Below are positions 32,494-34,199 of a DNA stretch of 34,199 bases, piece by piece (the stretch's first letter is position 1; the number at the start of each line of letters is the position of its first letter). Source of the DNA: Rhodothermales bacterium (GTDB lineage Bacteria; Bacteroidota; Rhodothermia; Rhodothermales; JABDKH01); the NCBI GenBank assembly GCA_013002345.1, contig JABDKH010000321.1:1-34199 (forward strand), read 5' to 3'. Position numbers and translations under genes: made by a program. Below the pieces are notes generated by a model, which had not been told where the DNA came from, did no database searches, and saw only the letters and a program-made list of their open reading frames with translations.

Positions 32494-33507
32494 ATGCTCA
32501 ACTACATCTGGGCCGGCCTGATCATTTTCAGCCTGGTATTCGCGCTGGTCCGTGACGTATCGGATATCCAGAAGGACACGTACCGCAACGGCGAGTCCCT
32601 CCCCGTCTACCTGGATTTTCCCGACGGCTACGACACGACCACGAGACGTCTCGAGACCACGGTTCGCATTGACCCTGCGTCATTCCGAAATCACTATGGG
32701 ACTGACGCGACGCCCTCGGCATCGTATTCGGGCACGTTGATCCAGACTGCGGACGGTCGGCAACTTCGATTCGCCGCAGACGAAGCGTTGCCCGAACCGC
32801 TCGCCACGATCCGCGAGGTCGCCGGCGGACGCGACGGTGAACTTTTAGCCGTGTTCTCTTCTCTGACCCCGGCAGACTCTTCCGTCACGACCGCCACGGC
32901 CGCGATCGTCTTTCCGCCGGTCCGATTCGTCAAGATGAACGCGATTTCTCAGGCGGCGCTGGATTTTGCGGAAACGGCCGTTACGCTTGCCCTTGGACTC
33001 ATCGGCGCGCTTGCGTTGTGGCTCGGCTTGCTGAGAATCGCAGAAAAGTCGGGTATCCTCTATGCACTCGTTCGGTTTACCCAGCCGGTGCTGCGAAAGC
33101 TCTTCCCGGAGATTCCCGAGGGGCATCCGGCCATGGGAATGATCGCCCTCAATCTCACGGCCAATGTGCTCGGACTTGGAAACGCTGCAACGCCACTGGG
33201 CCTGAAGGCGATGGAGGAACTGCAGACCCTCAATCCGACCGACGACACCGCCACGAACTCGATGGTCATGCTGCTCGCCATGAACACCGCAAGCGTTCAG
33301 CTGGTACCACCGGTCTTGCTGGTCGCCGTGATGGGTCTTCAGATCAACAAGATCATCTTCTCGATCGTTATCGTGACCTCGCTTTCACTCGTCATCGCCA
33401 TCACAATGACCAAGTTGTTTGGCCGCATGAAGACGTATCGGCAATCTGACCCCGGCGTAATGCCATCTGAAGACACGGCCGCCGCTAATACGGATGAGGC
33501 CAGCTGA
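32494..33507 (+). CDS. SpmA-like nucleoside-recognition (Gate) membrane protein with large inserted domain
   Basis: The 337-residue product begins at an ATG at 32494 with MLNYIWAGLIIFSLVFALV, a first helix close to that of spore maturation protein SpmA. After about 130 residues without helices (about 25-155), the SpmA core resumes: LDFAETAVTLALGLIGALAL, then GLLRIAEKSGIL, HPAMGMIALNLTANVLGLGNAATPLGLKAMEEL and TASVQLVPPVLL. Spore SpmA is only about 200 residues, so the middle part is an extra domain on one side of the membrane. The substrate of these Gate-domain proteins is unknown. A GTG at 32443 would add 17 residues and lacks family support. spmB-like follows after two bases. Confidence 0.87.
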   Translation: MLNYIWAGLIIFSLVFALVRDVSDIQKDTYRNGESLPVYLDFPDGYDTTTRRLETTVRIDPASFRNHYGTDATPSASYSGTLIQTADGRQLRFAADEALPEPLATIREVAGGRDGELLAVFSSLTPADSSVTTATAAIVFPPVRFVKMNAISQAALDFAETAVTLALGLIGALALWLGLLRIAEKSGILYALVRFTQPVLRKLFPEIPEGHPAMGMIALNLTANVLGLGNAATPLGLKAMEELQTLNPTDDTATNSMVMLLAMNTASVQLVPPVLLVAVMGLQINKIIFSIVIVTSLSLVIAITMTKLFGRMKTYRQSDPGVMPSEDTAAANTDEAS

Positions 33508-33509
33508 TC

Positions 33510-34052
33510 ATGGACATCGTCCGTACCGTTATCGACATCCTGTCCGTCTTCGTGCTGCCCGCGATGATCGTCGGGTTTCCACTCTATGGACTCTACAAGC
33601 GCGTTCCGGTATACGAGGAGTTTGTCGAGGGCGCCAAGGAAGGATTTGACGTAGCGGTTGTAATCATTCCGTATCTCGTTGCGATCCTTTTCGCGATCGG
33701 GATGTTTCGCGCTTCCGGTGCCATGGACTTCCTCATTGAAGGTCTTCGACCGGTTCTCGCACTCGTCGGGATTCCCGCCGAGATGATTCCCATGGGCATC
33801 ATTCGACCGTTGACGGGATCGGGATCGGCCGCGATCGTGCTCGATATGATCAGTCAATTTGGCGAGGACTCGCTGCTGGTCAAGATGGCTGCGACCATGT
33901 TCGGGTCGACGGAGACCACTTTCTACGTGATCGCAGTGTACTTCGGCGCGGCCGGCATCAAGAAGACTCGCCACGCGATACCGGTCGGCCTGATCGCCGA
34001 CTTCGCCGCGTTCCTTATGGCGGTGTACGTCGTCCGATGGCTGTTCGGATAG
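33510..34052 (+). CDS. SpmB-like nucleoside-recognition (Gate) membrane protein
   Basis: The 180-residue product starts with the ATG at 33510, two bases after the spmA-like stop. It has about five membrane helices and family motifs: LYGLYKRVPVYEEFVEGAKEGF, IGMFRASGAMDFL, MGIIRPLTGSGSAAIVLD, MFGSTETTFYVIAVYFGAAGIKKTRH and IADFAAFLMAVYVV. Length and order match SpmB of spore formers. In Bacillus SpmA and SpmB are needed for spore core dehydration, but related pairs occur in Gram-negative non-spore-formers, where their job is unknown. The tight spacing suggests the two proteins form a complex in the inner membrane. Confidence 0.9.
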   Translation: MDIVRTVIDILSVFVLPAMIVGFPLYGLYKRVPVYEEFVEGAKEGFDVAVVIIPYLVAILFAIGMFRASGAMDFLIEGLRPVLALVGIPAEMIPMGIIRPLTGSGSAAIVLDMISQFGEDSLLVKMAATMFGSTETTFYVIAVYFGAAGIKKTRHAIPVGLIADFAAFLMAVYVVRWLFG

Positions 34053-34113
34053 GATCGGGTTCGACAATCGGCCGTGTCTGGTGCCGGCGGGAATCGAATC
34101 TCGGTCGATCCTA
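34050..34113. other. Inverted repeat after the SpmB-like gene
   Basis: TAGGATCG (34050-34057, which includes the spmB-like TAG stop) is the exact complement of CGATCCTA (34106-34113). Next to them GGTTCGA (34057-34063) can pair with TCGAATC (34093-34099) with one wobble. A long imperfect hairpin could form between two convergent gene ends, perhaps as a terminator or mRNA end structure. Confidence 0.35.
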
Positions 34114-34125
34114 CCGTGCGACCCG

Positions 34126-34199
34126 CTAGTCCGTCTTCGCGTCGTGCTTCCCGAACAGGGCCCACGCGGCTATCGCAAAGCACATCAGTGAGGCAAGAC
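34126..34199 (-). CDS. Possible C-terminus of a membrane protein (partial)
   Basis: On the minus strand a frame entering from the right edge reads LASLMCFAIAAWALFGKHDAKTD and then stops with TAG at 34126-34128. A hydrophobic helix followed by a short charged tail is a common end for a transporter or other inner-membrane protein, and a convergent gene here would fit the hairpin next to it. Only about 23 residues are visible, so the family cannot be named, and chance is possible. Confidence 0.35.
   Translation of the reverse strand, partial: LASLMCFAIAAWALFGKHDAKTD

Noticed and set aside
34070-34115. A tRNA-like look (GGGAATCGAATCTC) near the right edge
   Set aside because: The surrounding bases do not give an acceptor stem, anticodon arm or full T-arm; it fits better as part of the inverted repeat.

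Overview
The window looks like ordinary chromosome from a Gram-negative bacterium of the Bacteroidota/Rhodothermota (FCB) side of the tree. Lineage hints are a PorV/PorQ-type outer-membrane protein, a 2-oxoacid dehydrogenase E1 with alpha and beta halves fused in one chain, separate secD and secF, an SpmA/SpmB-like pair in a cell with Gram-negative envelope genes, a TonB protein and lipoproteins. The DNA is GC-rich and densely coding. I see no rRNA, tRNA, CRISPR array, prophage or insertion sequence. The assignment to an aerobic Rhodothermales-like organism is inference; no marker gene in the window settles it.

Layout. 1-3222 (minus): secF (cut by the window edge), secD and an unknown exported protein. 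3467-7384 (plus): ctaA, ctaB, a SnoaL-like lipoprotein, rlmN and a small membrane protein. 7396-8790 (minus): a 14-helix MFS exporter. 9085-11524 (plus): a membrane sensor histidine kinase whose phospho-accepting His is replaced, then an FmdB-like protein that has lost its zinc cysteines. 11536-19390 (minus): a long same-strand run of sugar transferase, fused E1, bcp, gatB, a thioredoxin-fold lipoprotein and tpiA. 19623-21227 (plus): a Wzi-like outer-membrane protein. 21240-24177 (minus): a tight porV-like / GT2 / tonB-like group. 24347-25534 (plus): an RlmI-type methyltransferase. 25538-28847 (minus): FAD/NAD oxidoreductase, unknown small protein, rsmB. 28946-31732 (plus): a methylmalonyl-CoA-epimerase-like fusion and uvrC. 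31811-32092 (minus): a stand-alone GIY-YIG nuclease with an inverted-repeat element just upstream. 32494-34052 (plus): SpmA-like and SpmB-like membrane proteins. The right edge probably holds the end of a minus-strand membrane protein gene.

How it fits together. Most genes are core: protein export (SecDF), heme A synthesis for a terminal oxidase (CtaA/CtaB), rRNA modification (RlmN, RlmI, RsmB), tRNA-Gln/Asn amidation (GatB), glycolysis (TpiA), 2-oxoacid oxidation (E1), peroxide defence (Bcp) and DNA repair (UvrC). A second theme is the cell surface: sugar transferase, Wzi-like protein, GT2, PorV-like protein and TonB-like protein lie within about 6.5 kb, suggesting exopolysaccharide or surface-glycan work.

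The most unusual features are several proteins that keep a fold but lack its signature residues (histidine kinase without His, thioredoxin fold without CXXC, FmdB without the full Cys set), an epimerase fused to a hydrolase-like tail, an SpmA with a large extra domain, an rsmB whose conserved N-terminus extends upstream of any normal start codon, and the GIY-YIG/inverted-repeat locus. No large undescribed multi-gene system is obvious.
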